A DNA stretch of 64,000 nt. It comes from Litoditis marina (taxonomy: Eukaryota > Nematoda > Chromadorea > Rhabditida > Rhabditidae). Location: the NCBI GenBank assembly GCA_964036275.1, contig OZ038437.1, positions 16,400,090 through 16,464,089 of the forward strand. The letters run 5' to 3'. The notes beneath the pieces were generated by a model that saw nothing but the letters and a program-made list of their open reading frames with translations, searched no databases and was not told the origin of the DNA. This document shows positions 1-12,244 of this stretch, one piece after another (within the stretch, counting starts at the first letter, position 1; each line of letters opens with the position of its first letter). A program made the position numbers and the translations under genes.

Positions 1-180
1 AATCACTTTTACAAATGGATAATTTACCGAATAGTTTTTGCGCTGTTTTCTCAGTTGTTCGATAGCTTCCACTGTGACCATGACAAACTTGGCCCTGGCG
101 GGATGTAGAAACCAGGGTAGAGCAACTGGTTGGAAATTACAGTTTGGAAGCTGCCAGTCGGAATATTCTCACATACGGCC
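1..180 (-). other. Possible 3' exon of the CDR-like gene (unresolved)
   Basis: On the minus strand an AG acceptor near 148 is followed by an open stretch reaching the window edge. In the phase left by the last clear exon (ending at 322) it stays open to a possible donor near 18-20. The peptide does not obviously match the C-terminal helices expected of a CDR/FAX protein, and a second phase is open for about 30 codons. It could be the terminal exon, part of a downstream gene cut by the window edge, or noncoding. I cannot decide from this sequence alone. Confidence 0.25.
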
Positions 181-195
181 CTTTGAGTCTTGACC

Positions 196-240
196 TACCC
201 AGTAGCCTTGACTCCCAAGAGGAACGGTTTGTCGTTCCGG
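196..240 (-). repeat. Partial duplicate of a CDR-like exon end
   Basis: The minus strand reads DKPFLLGVKATG followed by GTAGGTCAAG. This repeats the end of the exon at 459-322 (DKPFLLGDKATT then GTAGGTCAAA) about 120 bp further downstream, with its own donor-like GTAGGT. It is too short to be an exon by itself and has no acceptor in place. It may be a local duplication or the remnant of an adjacent paralog. Confidence 0.6.
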
Positions 241-321
241 AATTTGAATGAATAGTTTACACGTACATATACACGTGAAGAAACCACGTGGACAGTAAAA
301 TCAATAATATTTTTGACCTAC

Positions 322-3300
322 CGTAGTAGCCTTGTCTCCCAAAAGGAATGGCTTGTCCCCAAGGAATGTCTCCAATGCCATCAGATCTTTTTTGGCCATC
401 TCAGCCACCTCGTCCGGCGAATGACGACCGATTCCTTGCATATGAACCAGGTTGTGGATCTGGAACAAACAGATTGTTGGTGAACAAAGTATAGAGGGCG
501 CCAAATTTATAAATTATTGTCTCTCGCCAGAATCGAACCTGCGAGAAAAAGTTTCGTAGCAAGGCGCTAACCACTGCCCTACTAGAGCGAATAACCACCA
601 AGCTTCGGAAACCAAGCCATGTGTACGTACACAGCGGGAAATGAGATGTACAGTACCCTTTCGCCTTTCCGTTGGCGACGACTATAGTTGTTCAATCAAA
701 ACCAGTAAAGAAGAGAGTACCAATTAGTGATATGCTCGTTAAGGCAGTAATCACGTTCAAAAGGGAAAATGTGAAAGTCGTCACGGCGTGCTCTTGAAAT
801 TGTGTGTGTTCACGCATTTCGCGTGACAAAGTGAACAATCAGTTTACTGAGCTCGGTTAAAGGGGGGCTGCAATGAATTTTCAAATAAAATATCGAACTA
901 AGACAGTTCGATATATGTCCTTTTCTCAATGAAATGTCTAATTCAGAGATTCATTCTCAAAATTTCACTAATTTTTTGCTTACTGTCAGGGACGCAGAGG
1001 ATGATTTGGAGTGAATGAATATTGATTGCGCGCATTTCTCTAACTCTCGTGCCTTTTCGGCTAACGCCGTTAGCCAAATTCGGTATTCAATGCAGCCCCC
1101 CTTTAATAAACGTTAAATGTAGGGTTAGAACTCAGTTAATCGATTCAAAAAGACAGTCGGATAACAAATCAATTCTGGTTCATTCTGCAGAACTCGAAAT
1201 TCTTGCTGGTAGTTTGTTTTCACTACAACTTGTTGGTTACAAATCACAATCATTTGTTGTTCAGAGGGAACTCACTCTCTTCTGGAATCTGCCCAACATG
1301 AAGTTCTGGAAGCCGAACTTCTTGATTCCGCTCATGTGTCCGAGGACTCCCTTGTCGGTGGCCAGCCAGGTAAAGTCGCGACTTCTCTGGTAGAACACCA
1401 CCCTTGAAAATTCCAATCATAATCTCGAAATGACATTTATTTCTGGCGGCGTAGCAAACCGTCCAACCTCATGAGAAGTTTATATGAGTCTCTCATGAGA
1501 TACCTCATGAGATACTCGGGAACTCCTAATGTTGTAGCATAAAAATCAATAGAATCTCATGAGAAGCTCGTCTTAATAGCTCATGAGGTGATCTCATAAA
1601 CTTTTGTGGGGATCGCTACGAAGCCAGCAGTAGGCCAGTAGGTGACCTCATGTGATGAGAAGCAGTTCTGGTTTACAATGGTATATCTACACGTTTGTTA
1701 GTATTGTTGATACCCACATAAAACAAAATTATGATTTTCAATGAGTTCAAGATGGTTGAAATGGACTGCTGAAAAAAGACTGTTGTTGAAATGGGAAAGT
1801 TTTGTTATCATACTGTAGGAGTCTCAGTAGGAATGATAAAGACAATGACCAACCATCTGAGACTATCTTCGATGAGCGCGTGGAAGGCGCGAGCCATCGC
1901 CTTTTCGTTCGAGTTCAGGTGACCATCCACACTTTCCTGAAATTGTGGAAACAATGGCTTTATCTCAGCGGAACTCGAATTATAATAGGATAAAACTAGG
2001 GTTTTGCTCAAAGAAAACCTGGATATTGATTGAGTAAGTCGTTTGTGTGAACATGAGAGAGGCTAAAACATATGTTCCTGTTTCAATAGCGGCTAAGAAG
2101 AATCGACTAAGAGTTTACATTTGTCAGTTGTTCGTCTACACATATAGCATTTGATTAGAAAAGAACGGGTCAATACTGGACATGTCAAGCGCTGTGTGCC
2201 TAGTTTTATCCCGCTATATTTCGGTTGTAAGTCAACTGTGCCGTGCATGTACTTCAAACTACAACTCCTATACTGTTTTTATTCACTAAACTGTATTCTT
2301 TTTCAACAGTCGATGTCTTTCTACAGTAATCCGTCCAATATTCAGAAGGCGTTTTCCTACGAATGAACCAATATTTTGATTTCAAATTTTCAAAGTTTGT
2401 AACAGTAAAGGCGCAGAAGACACCACCAAAATCTGAAGCGAATCTTAAAACGTCAACATACCAAATTTTGATCTGGAACTTTGAGTATATTACTGTAGAG
2501 GGTTATAAGTGGGTATAACAAACTATACTTGTTTTCTACTCAATGTCTCACGAAAAACATACCTTATGGAATTCCGTGATCAAGTGTTCAATGACAAAGT
2601 TGCTGTCGGCAACTTGTCTCCCGTTGACTTCTATGAAGGGAACCTGACCTTTCGCGGACTGCTTCGAGAAGTTGTTGCTGATGTTCTGGAAACAAAGAAG
2701 TGAAATTTTAAATAGAAATTTTGTATAAACGAAAAAAATGTGATTAGAACATTATACTCAAAGAAGGACGATTATGTGGACCAATCCCAACGTATTAGTC
2801 CTTTAAACTGCGATACATTTTTCAATTGCAGCTCAAAGGACCGTTAACAGCGGATTGGTTCAGATGACTGCTATATAACAGGCCTCGTTGTTTTCGTTTT
2901 TTAATTGAACCCAAAAGTTTAGGGAGAAAGTTGAAGTTACCGTTAAAATGATTATTATATCTCTCTACTCTTTGTGTGAATAGCACTCGATTGCCCCTTT
3001 TTGGTTCTAATTGGGGATGCATAAAAAAAACTGTCAAACCGCGCGCTATAATGCGACATAATCCTATGAAATTGGTCGTTTTATGAACTCTGGCCAAATC
3101 TGGTTTGACATCTAGAACTATTTGAAGTATAGTTTTCTATAGCGCCGTGGCGACTCCTCAAAAAACTCATGGGATACCTCATGAGCAATATCTCACGAAC
3201 TTTCAATGAGATCCTATTGATTGCTATGCTACAACATTAGAAGCTCACGTGTAGCTCATGAGGTGTTCAAGAGATTCTCATGAGAATATCATATGAGCAT

Positions 3301-4061
3301 CTCATGAGGTTAGACGGATTGCTACGCCGCCCAGAAAGTTTATTCGTAGCTTAGAATAGCACCATTTAGTAACACAAAAAACGAAAGTTGTTAGATCATA
3401 AAAAGATTATATGTTTATCTAATTTTCTGTTTATGACACATATGAAGCTCGGAATATAGCTTCTCAATATTTCCCAAAGTTTGAAGCTACGTTTCTACAG
3501 TAAAAAATTACCATTGAAAAAATGACATCAAGGAAGAGATATGTGCAACTGTTCATTTTATGAAGTTCACGTACACTATGTGTGTGTGTTTCACGTTCCA
3601 CGTTCTCACGCTACGTGGCACGTGAGGTGTTTGACGTGATCTACAGAAGTAGTTTCATCAGTCCCCTAAATTTTCATGTTTCAGTAAAGCGAAATCAACA
3701 CTTTCAATGTTTCTCACAAGTGTTCTACGCAATACAAAAGCCATTCAATTCAATTGGGGGAGAAGAGAGAGGCACAGAGATGATGAGAATAAGGAGAAAG
3801 CAAAAGATGAAGAGAGAGACGAAAAATAGACGAAAAGAGAGAGGGTGAAAAGAGAGATACCGAGAAAGCGAACGAGAGAGAGAAAGAAAGAAATGAAGAG
3901 ATAGAGAGACTTACCGTATACGGGACCTTAGCCAGACGTAGCCATGTCTCCAATTTCAGTGCGAAAGGCGAAGGCGTTGGCACACATCCGGCACGTGGAA
4001 ATTGCACTAGGTACACGTGATCACGTTCCCAGTCACGTTTCAGAAGAGTGGGTCCCGGCAT
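322..4061 (-). CDS. CDR / failed-axon-connections family GST-like protein (3' end unresolved)
   Basis: Five exons join in phase: 4061-3915, 2685-2563, 1936-1854, 1402-1276 and 459-322 (206 codons). The protein follows the CDR/FAX order. Exon 1 has a thioredoxin-fold strand with the QFPRAGCVPTPSPF segment and the LKLETWLRLAK helix. Exon 2 has KGQVPFIEVNGRQVADSNF, the GST-N substrate-site region. Exons 3-4 hold the helical GST-C part (ARAFHALIED). Exon 5 carries GIGRHSPDE and LGDKPFLLGDKATT. C. elegans cdr genes are cadmium-responsive GST relatives; activity here is inferred only from family. The 1936 acceptor is canonical and the one before 1402 reads TTTTCAAG. The ATG at 4061 lies one base after a CTTCAG acceptor, so it may be the trans-spliced start or follow an unseen N-terminal exon. 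Introns hold MITEs: CTCATGAG elements in introns 3 (1445-1625) and 1 (3139-3339), a 240-bp MITE in intron 2. Family call is firm, the 3' end is not. Confidence 0.75.
519..600 (-). repeat. tRNA-derived SINE-like copy
   Basis: Read on the minus strand the segment has an A-box-like TAGCGC-AGTGGTTAGCGCC region and a B-box-like GGTTCGATTC about 35 bases apart, as in RNA polymerase III tRNA promoters. The adjoining 600-690 segment (CGCTGTGTACGTACACAT and AAAGGCGAAAGGGTACTGT) recurs beside other copies in the window. Arms do not form a perfect cloverleaf, so this is a dispersed tRNA-like repeat, not a tRNA gene. Confidence 0.6.
856..1109. repeat. MITE family with TTAAAGGGGGG termini, copy 1
   Basis: A roughly 250-bp element begins TTAAAGGGGGGCTGCA and ends with the inverse TGCAGCCCCCCTTTAA. 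A second copy in the opposite orientation lies at 26922-27170. It sits in an intron of the CDR-like gene. Confidence 0.8.
1445..1625. repeat. CTCATGAG-rich MITE, copy 1
   Basis: Contains five or more CTCATGAG palindromes and terminal GGCGTAGC / GCTACG inverted motifs. An inverted copy lies at 3139-3339 and an interrupted copy near 39867-40180. It falls in an intron of the CDR-like gene. Confidence 0.75.
2303..2525. repeat. 240-bp MITE (CTACAGTAAT family), copy 1
   Basis: Inverted-repeat element with subterminal TCTACAGTAATCCG at one end and ATTACTGTAGAGGGTTATAA at the other. Other copies lie at 6896-7132, 29693-29928 and, split by an insertion, 34823-34934 plus 39350-39477. Confidence 0.75.
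2760..2860. repeat. AAGAAGGACGATTATGTGG hairpin MITE, right end truncated
   Basis: Left terminus and central ATTGCAG-type core match the full palindromic copies (for example 13559-13683), but the right terminal inverted repeat is missing after the GGATTGG motif near 2856. Confidence 0.75.
3139..3339. repeat. CTCATGAG-rich MITE, copy 2
   Basis: Inverted relative to 1445-1625, with the shared ATTGCTATGCTACAACATTAG core and terminal GGATTGCTACGCCGCC. It lies in the first intron of the CDR-like gene. Confidence 0.75.
3765..3912. repeat. GA-rich microsatellite
   Basis: Imperfect (GA)n/(GAA)n tract that runs up to the splice donor of CDR-like exon 1 (3915). On the transcribed minus strand the intron therefore begins with a long CT-rich stretch. 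Open frames over it are compositional artefacts. Confidence 0.85.
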
Positions 4062-6337
4062 TCTGAAGTATGATTTGATGAGATAGGATACATAAATTGA
4101 GAAAAACGATTGTTTAATATCGAGGCGTGTGAAAAGATGTGGTTTGTAATCTCGTTACAATGAGAATAAACATACAACGTATATTTGAAAGCCTGTGAAA
4201 TTCGGACTGAAAAAACAAGCGAAAACTGTATGTTATCGGTAACACATATTCAGATAACTACCTTTATCAGAAGTACAAAAAGACGATTTCTACAACTGTA
4301 AAAAAGAGAAAGGCAAACAACGAAAAATGAAGAAATTACATTTCGGTTGGAGATTTTTATAGAGATATATCGGTCAACAACTGGGTGCAATGTTCACCCT
4401 AGAACAAGCACATCGACTACGAACTAAAAACAGCAAGGACGTTTGCATTAAAATACATTTCAAACTTACTACATGAAACATGAAAAGTATTTGTAATAAT
4501 GTATTTTTGCAACAGATCTAGGATGGCTGTAAAAACGTATGAAAAAAGTACATTTTAACTTACTACATTAAAGATTGATCCACATGAAAAATGTTATGAA
4601 TACTGTATTCTTGTATCGAGCCCAGGATGGTTGCAAATTATATACATTATAAGCTTACTACATGAAAGATGAGTACACACTATATAAAATACTGTATGTT
4701 TGTATTCAATACGTGAAGTTAGTATTTTGAATGGCAATATCTGCCAGTTTCAATAGTAAAAATTTCGAAAGGGTTTTGGTAGTGTTGGTAGAACATGTTT
4801 TCGACTACCAACTCCATACTAGTTTTGAGTACCACATATTACTTTCAATGTGGAAATTCACGTGTGCAATCACGAATTGTATGCTATTCTGTTCTAAAAT
4901 GTCGCAACCTTTACGGCATACCAACTTATTTGAGCCAATTAGCACTGTGAAACTGGTGATAGAATTCAAAGTCAATCAAGCAGATAGCAGACAGATGTAA
5001 AATCAGAGGAATTGAAAAAAATATATAGTATCAATTTTTCATAGATATAAATAGTAATAAAAGACTTCAGATATGGTTTCAGAACTGAAAAGGAAGGCTT
5101 TTCGAAGAGGGTACGTGAAATTCACGTCAGAATTGATCTAGAAGGTTTGTTTACTTGCAGAACACCTTGTATCTCGAGAGTCTAGCAATGTCAAGAGCAC
5201 TTCTCTCTACAAATTGTTGTGTGAAGAGTTGTTGTTTGAACAAATACTAGTCAAAAAATCGAACAAATGTGAGTTTTGATCCAGTGTACAGTTAGTTCGA
5301 ATTCGAAAAAAAGTAAATCTCAAACTTAAAATTCAGTAAAATCTTAGCCCGCACACTTCCACGTAAAACGAGATGTAAACGTGTGAATGTCTTAAAGCGT
5401 TGCCGTGTCATACGGTCTTTGAGATTATAAGGCCAAACATGAGCAAAAACGTGAACACAGAAGGAAATTTAAACACCAAAACACAACTTGGCAACTGTGT
5501 TCAGATAGAAAGAGTGGGAGGAGAAAAAAGACAGAGAGAGAGAGAGAGGGAGGAAAAGAGAGAAAAAAAAAGAAATAAGTAACGAGAAACATTCGCGGAA
5601 GAACAAGACCGCAATAACCCGCCAATTGTTTATTTCGTTGGAATGCGAGTTGTGTAACGGAATTCTAATTGATAAGAAAAAGCGATGACAAACGATGCTG
5701 GAATTGAAAAGACATTTGTTTCGGTTTGGGACAGAAAAAGTAATTTCAAAAAAGTTTGGTATATTCATTGTGTTTCAGTGCAAAATAGCTTGGTGTGCAA
5801 AGAAATGTTTGTTCTCTCCTACTTTGTATGGTTGTCATTTGTTGGTTGTATTGTTCTTATTATTTGTATTTTTATACTTTTTTGTTTCTTGATAACTTTC
5901 AACAGAATTCTAATTGATAAGAAAAAGAGATGACGAAAAATGCTAGAATTGAAGAGACAATGGTTTTGAACGGTGAAGGGGAAGAATTTGCTGTGTACTT
6001 CGAAGACTGTTTTCAGTTCTGACCATAACAAGTTTGACCAATAAATTGTCGAAACAGAGTGAGCGGATGAGTTCAAACTACTTAACTTTTTCTGACATTC
6101 ACGTGAACAAAAGTCAGAAATAGTTTAAAAAATCCTGTAAAACTATTTGAAGATGGCACTTTACATTATTCGGACATAGAATTGTTGTACTATAAAATAG
6201 GGCGAATCATAGTGAACCGACTGGCAATAAAAGTAGATAATCTGACAGATACGAGAAAAGATGACAAAGGCTACGTGATATTCTGCATTCTTATCTAAAT
6301 CACGTAGACACACGCAAGTAGGCAAATAAAGAACACG

Positions 6338-6462
6338 TTAAAGAAGGAAGATTATGTGGACCGATCCCGTGTCAACGGTCCTTTGAATTGCAACTGAAGA
6401 ATTCATTGCAGTTTAAAGGACTGAAGCGTTGCGATTGGACCACATAATCTTCCTTCTTTAAA
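6338..6462. repeat. AAGAAGGACGATTATGTGG hairpin MITE, full copy
   Basis: Begins TTAAAGAAGGAAGATTATG and ends with the inverse CATAATCTTCCTTCTTTAA. The arms pair over almost the whole length with a short A/T centre, giving a hairpin of about 120 bp. Confidence 0.85.
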
Positions 6463-6647
6463 CGCGGGAAATACAATAAAAATCAAATTCAAGTTGTAGT
6501 GTGGTCTGCATACACAGCAGAAACTAGCGACTACAGTACCTGAACATGTATTAAAAGACACGTGAAACACTGAAAACACGCTATGCGTGAATTGTGAGGT
6601 TTGCGAACGGTGTGCATCAAATTAATTCGCTTTTTGGGAAAAAACAC

Positions 6648-6846
6648 ACAATTAAAGGAGGACAGAATGGAAAGCTAGTTTATGTACCCCGGGGTACCTA
6701 AACCTAAGGTTGCGCGCACTAAAACTGACCAAAACATGTGAACCGTATGCAAATACGGTTTGTTAGTTTGAATAAATAAAGGTATCAATCAGTTTCTCTT
6801 GAGCAGATCTTTCATATTAACTTTCCTTTCTGCTCCCCCCCCCCTT
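6648..6846. repeat. MITE with TTAAAG...CAGAA..GGAAAG termini, copy 1
   Basis: Terminal GGAAAGCTAGTTTA near a perfect GGTACCCCGGGGTACC-type palindrome (GTACCCCGGGGTAC), and an opposite end of CTTTCCTTTCTGC then a C run and TTTAA. The inverted second copy is at 20614-20803. Confidence 0.75.
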
Positions 6847-6895
6847 TAAACCAGAGTCTAGTTGTAGGCTGATCTTGTAACACAACTGACAACGT

Positions 6896-7132
6896 ATAGT
6901 TCGTTTCACCAATCGATGTCCTTCTACAGTAATCCGTCACATATTTATAAGGCTTTTTCTAATGAATAAGTCATTGTTTTAGTTCCAAACTTTCATATTT
7001 TGCAGTAGCATAGATAGAAAACACAATGGTAATAATTGATGTCATTCCAAACACATCAAACTACAAAACGTTGATCTAAAAGTTCGCGAAGATTACTGTA
7101 GAGGGTTATAAGTGCGTGGAACAGACTATAGC
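6896..7132. repeat. 240-bp MITE (CTACAGTAAT family), copy 2
   Basis: Ends TATAGTTCGTTTCACC and GTGGAACAGACTATA are inverted. Internal TCTACAGTAATCCG and TTACTGTAGAGGGTTATAA match the other copies. Confidence 0.8.
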
Positions 7133-7402
7133 GATCCTTCAAAAATCTCATGAGACGGAATCCTGTAATCTTGAATGGCAATCTTGAAAATTACTGTTTT
7201 TGAACGATTTTGATTAGATTTTATTGGCACGAACCGAAAAAAAACGGGTTTCAACGTTCAGATATTTCAAAGAGGATTCTATCCCAGAAAGGAACCTTGT
7301 TATAGCCATTGCCAACGGAAAGACAAGAAGGTACTGTATGTCTCACTTTCGGATGTGTACATACACATGTCAAAGGCTGCCGTTATAGTTAAATTTAAAT
7401 GT

Positions 7403-7475
7403 GCTCTAATAGCGCAGTGGTTAGCGCCCCGCTACGAACCTTTTGCTCGCAGGTTCGATTCCGGCGAGAGACAGA
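7403..7475 (+). repeat. tRNA-derived SINE-like copy
   Basis: A-box-like TAGCGCAGTGGTTAGCGCC, spacer, and B-box-like GGTTCGATTCC read on the plus strand. The would-be acceptor arms match at only about 5 of 7 positions. Followed by the AATTCGGCACTCAC tail that also occurs near 32800. Confidence 0.65.
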
Positions 7476-8039
7476 AACGAATAAATTCGGCACTCACTAT
7501 AGTGCGTGGTAATTGAACTGAAAAACTGAATGACTCGGAACGAGTTGGATGAAAGTCATAGCACTGAAGTAAATGCAATAAACATAAATAATTTAAATAA
7601 AATTAATAAAGTTAATAAAGTTTATGAAGTTAAAACCTTAGGGCAATTTTTGTATAAACCTCTTTCTTTTCGGTTGAATGAAATGGAATTTCAGTTGGAA
7701 ACAGAGCGGAAAGATGACAAACAGTCATGTGAAGTGATGACTTGTGACAACTATTTCGAGCGGGTTTTGTTTATTTTTCGGTGGCGAAATTCCGGAATTT
7801 TTCGTGATCGGAGTGAGTCAGGTAATGATTTCACATTGAAAGAGAAAGGGGAGAGAGAGATATGAACATAGCAGGTTAATATGAAAAAAGAAACAGGAAG
7901 AGGGGAGAGAAAAAGAGAATGAGAGAATTAGGGGAAGAAAAGAGAGAGAGACTTACGAAATCGGGAAAGACAGAAAGAACCCGAATATTGTTGAAGATCT
8001 ATGGCAAGCAGCGTGCGACATTAGTTAAGCAGATTCCGC

Positions 8040-8145
8040 TTTCTACGTGCCGAACACAAGCTTTTTTTCGATTCCGACTGTTTGTACAAAACTAGCAGAA
8101 AATACAGAGAAACACCGAGAGAAAGATACGAAGAAACAGAGAGAT

Positions 8146-8190
<45 letters not shown>

Positions 8191-8960
8191 AACAGAGAGA
8201 GAGAGAGAGAAAGTGACAGAGAGAGAGACCTGTTGTAAATCTACGGGAACCAAGGTGAAGTAGCTTTTGTTAAGAAGTTTTCGCTCTCTACGTGCGGAAC
8301 ACCAACTATTTCCCGGTTCTTGTTTGAACAGAAACCGCCGCTGTTTCGAAGAAAGGACTTTCGGGTCAGTACAACGACAAACTGAATTGTTTCAAAAAAA
8401 CCAACAAAATTAAATTGGTGAAAATAATGTTTCCGGTTAAATTCTGGTTCTGATTTGGTTCCGAAATTCGAATAAATTGAGGAAAATCACAAATCTTCAA
8501 GTTAATTTTTATTTCGTGTGATTTTACCTAATTTCTTGTCAATAAAATTATGTTTTTTTTCATAAATCCATGTTGAACTGACTTGAAAATATCAAAGCAG
8601 CGGTTCGCAACTATACCATGTTCCACGTTTTGTCATAGTTATTTTCACCATTCCCATTGAGAATTTGGCAGCAAACAGAACTCCCAAAGTCTCATTTGGA
8701 ACGAGAGAAACTGTAACCAATGTGAACAGGGAGGTGCAGTACGCGCAACGGTGTACCTCTCTTTATAGATATTATTTACTAATCTTAATTTATTTGTTTA
8801 TTTGTTTATTTTCTTTCTTCTAGTTCTCTTTAGTTTATTTCATCCAGTTTTCCTTCTTTGAATGACCTGCACACGTGCCGAACACAAACTATTTCTCGGT
8901 CCCGATTGTTTGTACGAAAATCGTCGTTGTTTCATTGAACTTTCGCGGAGTACAGCGGCA
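8040..8960. repeat. Three degenerate copies of a ~70-bp unit plus GA microsatellite
   Basis: Units starting near 8047, 8292 and 8872 share ACGTGCCGAACAC, then CTATTTCTCGGTTCC-like and TGTTTG-TAC.AAA..CGTCG.TGTTTC motifs. They flank a (GA)n tract at 8100-8232. Function unknown. Confidence 0.6.
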
Positions 8961-9315
8961 AAGCAAATGAATGGCACAAACTCCAGACATTTGTGAGAAT
9001 GCTCAGAACAAATCGAAAAAAACGACTATATTATTATTAATGATAATTATAATAATAATAATAATGCTGATGATGGTAATAGTGATACTTTACGGCAACT
9101 AATTCAGTCGTGTTTCACTTTATTCATACTATGAAAACCAAGACGATGATTGCAGTATCCGTAGAAGGGTATTCGGCGATCTATGAAGAAATAGTATACT
9201 TCCAGCGCAAAGTCGTGATATTAACGTACTATTATGGAAGAATAAACTCATTTTTTCGAAGTCAGAGAACAATGCTGATGTGTGGATGAGAGGTCAAAAG
9301 GGAAAGAGAGTATAC

Positions 9316-9425
9316 TGCAACTAATTGAGCAGTCACGTAAAGTTTGCATTCTAATGAGGCATCCTGCACGTTGTTACTGCACTTTTCTGAGTTCTGCTGT
9401 GTTCAACATGTTCGCGTGAGTCTTT
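9316..9425 (-). repeat. CACGTGAAACATGTTAAAC repeat, inverted copy
   Basis: Minus-strand copy of the approximately 118-bp family with internal ACACAGCAGAACTCAGAAA and a central GTGCAxTGACAAAGTGCAC inverted motif. The left part is degenerate. Confidence 0.65.
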
Positions 9426-9990
9426 AGTGAAACTGGTTCAGACTCGAACAATATTCCGAAAATGTCATTAAATCCCATATTACGTCGTAAATGGCTGATT
9501 TGATTCAATTTCAGAGACAATATCCTATGAAAATGAAGACTGGACGTGAAAACATTCCGGAAGTGATTGTATTCACAAGATTGCGCTGTGTAAATGATAG
9601 TAAAACAGAAAATCAGGCTCGCATGGTTTGCCAATTAGTGTTAAGGTACAAGGTATCGTGAAAGAGTATTAGTTACCATGGAAATTGACTTGTATCCACA
9701 AATATGAGTTCAACGAAAAACACTAAAAATAGCTGTAAGAACATCTGTCGTTCGAAACATGAAACTGAACATCTTAGTTTAACGTGATAGAAATAGAAAG
9801 AGGAACAAGCAGTACAAGATTCAAATACGTATCGATCGTAAAAGTTCTATCTAGCTGGTTCATCTTTCTTCTAATGACTAGAACACGTTTCATAACTATA
9901 CTGACTATACTATGAAATGGACACTCTACAGTTGATACGTATGTATCGAAAGCTCTGTATAGACAAATCATTACATTTGTTATTACATTG

Positions 9991-10113
9991 TTAGGCAATT
10001 GCACGGTCACGTGAAGCCTGTTTAACAGAGCAGAACTTAGAAACGTGCATTTACAAAGTGCACAATGCCTCATTGAAATGCCAACTTTACGTTATTCAAT
10101 TAACTTCTAGTAT
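9991..10113 (+). repeat. CACGTGAAACATGTTAAAC repeat copy
   Basis: Contains GGTCACGTGAAGCCTGTTTA, CAGAGCAGAACTTAGAAACG, the CATTGAAATGCCAACTT segment and the TTAACTTCTAGTATG end shared with the other copies. Confidence 0.75.
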
Positions 10114-10435
10114 GTACAGTTAATACGTATCGATTGAAAAAGTTCTATCTAGATGGCTAATCTGTATATAAATGCGGCCCTAATGACCCCTATGTGTGTC
10201 TATTCGACCTTGTGTCAAGGGAAGTTAGCCGACCAAATAAAGGGAGGCGGCGCCGGAAATATAATAGGGGGTAAACAAGATAGAAGGAGAACTATAGTCA
10301 TCATCATTCCAATCAGTAGTCCTACAGTACTTATCTATCTTCAAAATGGACACCGAGGCTCAGGAAGATATGTAGTATGTAGTATGTAGCTATCAGTATG
10401 TAGTTCTGCAAGCCGAAATATAATAGGACGTAGTT

Positions 10436-10908
10436 AAAGGGACCGTACCTCTAATGTGCAATGTAGGTAATTTTTGAAAAATGAAAAAAGTCATTTATTC
10501 TGTTTTGAGATGAAAGCTCATACATTATGTACAGAAAGTTCAAAAAACCACATTATTACGGAGCAAAATAGAAACCAACAGAATTTGGGTTACTGTGATG
10601 CAGCAATCCTTAATCTATCACTGCTTTGTTGTTTTTATGATATTTACAAATCTTTCTGATCAGATTTCATATTGGTAGTTTTGGCCATGTTTTGATTATG
10701 GTTTTGTAATTTTATGGACATTTTGAAAATTTTGTACGTAGGTGAACTCGGCGGTGTATGTACGTGCGCGTGGTCGCGCCGCATTTTCGAGAACACGGAG
10801 CAAGACAGGAAGATGAGACTTATATGAATGATTTGGTTTTTTTAATATGAACAGTATCGACTAATCAGCTCAAACCTACAAATTAAAGAGGAACGGTCCC
10901 TTTAAGAT
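10436..10908 (+). repeat. 470-bp MITE with TTAAAGGGACCG termini, copy 1
   Basis: Begins TTAAAGGGACCGTACCTC and ends GGAACGGTCCCTTTAA. A nearly matching copy in the opposite orientation lies at 26459-26924. Both contain a GC-richer core (GGTCGCGCCGCATTTT) with CGGCGGTGTATGTACGTGCG. Open frames inside are not protein-like. Confidence 0.85.
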
Positions 10909-12128
10909 AGAGCGAAATTTATATGGTCATTTTCATTCCTAGGAGGAATCCTACAGTACATAGACATTCCTCTACAAAAGTAAATAGTAAACGAGATGGA
11001 CGGAGAGATATAGTCTTCTTTTGATGAGACTATACTCTTAGTCAATCGGATGTGGACTCCCACAGTATGTAGCGATCCCATTGCAAAGTTGGCTCCTTTG
11101 CTTGTTAAATGGTTGGGAACTTTCGTGAAAGTAGGGGTCAGAAATAAACTAGATGGTAAACAAGAGAAACGGGAGCTATAGTCCTAGTCATTCGATTGTG
11201 GACTCCTACAGTATGTATCCATCTCTCGAAAAAGACACCGATGCACAGGGAGCTTTATAGTCGCCAGCTTTATAGTCGCCATACCTGTAGTACTAAATTA
11301 TGTAGTCCTGCAAGCCGGAATTATAATTGGTAGCGAATAACAGAAACTGGGATTTAGTCCCAGTTATTTCTACGTTGTCTCCTACAGTATGAAGTCATTC
11401 TTTGACGTCCATTCCACCTTGGATTTGTTGTTTAGGGATAGCAGAGTCTAGACGAACTTTTTCTTCTGAGATGATGGTGGTTTTCTCAATAATTAAAAAA
11501 TACTCCCAGCACTTTTTTCCCGTCAACAGACCTTCAGTTAGCGTGAGAAAAACATTAATTGTGTTTTAATGTATTGTAAAACGGTCGGGAAGTTTTGAAA
11601 TCATACTGTAGACTCCAGAAATAAAATGAATAGGAGAAGACGAGAGAGCGTACAGGTCAAAGAGAGGCAGACGCAATGACAGACGGAGAGAAGGAATTGA
11701 TCTACTGAAAATTACAAGGAACAAACAAGTTTCATCAAATGTAAACAGAAAAAAGTACAACGTACAGCTCGCTTGACAGATTATAATAAGAAAACCAGAT
11801 AACACTCGCTGGCATTTGATCTCACGGCAAACAGCTGATAGTGCGGGGAGAAAATCGCCGGTGCAAAACCGATTCACACTTTTTGTGACACAAATCTTCC
11901 TTTTGTCTCATTTTCGCATGAATAGTCTGTTTTTTTCGGTAACGATTTTCACTTTGATGAGGTTCTTGCTCTGCGATATCGATAACCAAATCATTGTTGT
12001 AGTTTGATCTGAATACACAGCAGAATTTTCAAATTTTGAGTGGTCACGGTAACAAACTACAGACACAGCAGAAAACAGTATTCATGCATGTTTTGCGAGG
12101 AGCAAACCTTATATATAATGTCCGTCAA

Positions 12129-12244
12129 TTTCACAGTCACGTGAAACATGTTGAACACAGCAGAACTCAGAAACACGAAATGACAAAGTGCACGATTTCT
12201 CATTAGTATGCCAATTTCATGTGATTTTTCAATTTACTTCTAGT
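12129..12244 (+). repeat. CACGTGAAACATGTTAAAC repeat copy
   Basis: Full-length copy from CACAGTCACGTGAAACATG to TTACTTCTAGTATAAT. Confidence 0.75.

Noticed and set aside
3582..3848. Arg/Lys-rich open frames over GA tracts (also 5400-5768 and 8047-8238)
   Set aside because: Composition comes entirely from (GA)n or (CT)n microsatellites; no conserved protein content.
6896..7132. CTGTTTCA in MITE ends as a nematode piRNA (Ruby) motif
   Set aside because: The octamer is part of the terminal repeat, and the expected downstream start context is not seen.
7403..7475. Functional tRNA gene
   Set aside because: Box motifs are good, but the acceptor and anticodon arms do not pair properly, and several equally imperfect copies exist.
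7530..7865. 111-codon plus-strand frame, Asn/Lys/Glu-rich
   Set aside because: No splice context, no recognisable domain, and it ends in a GA microsatellite.
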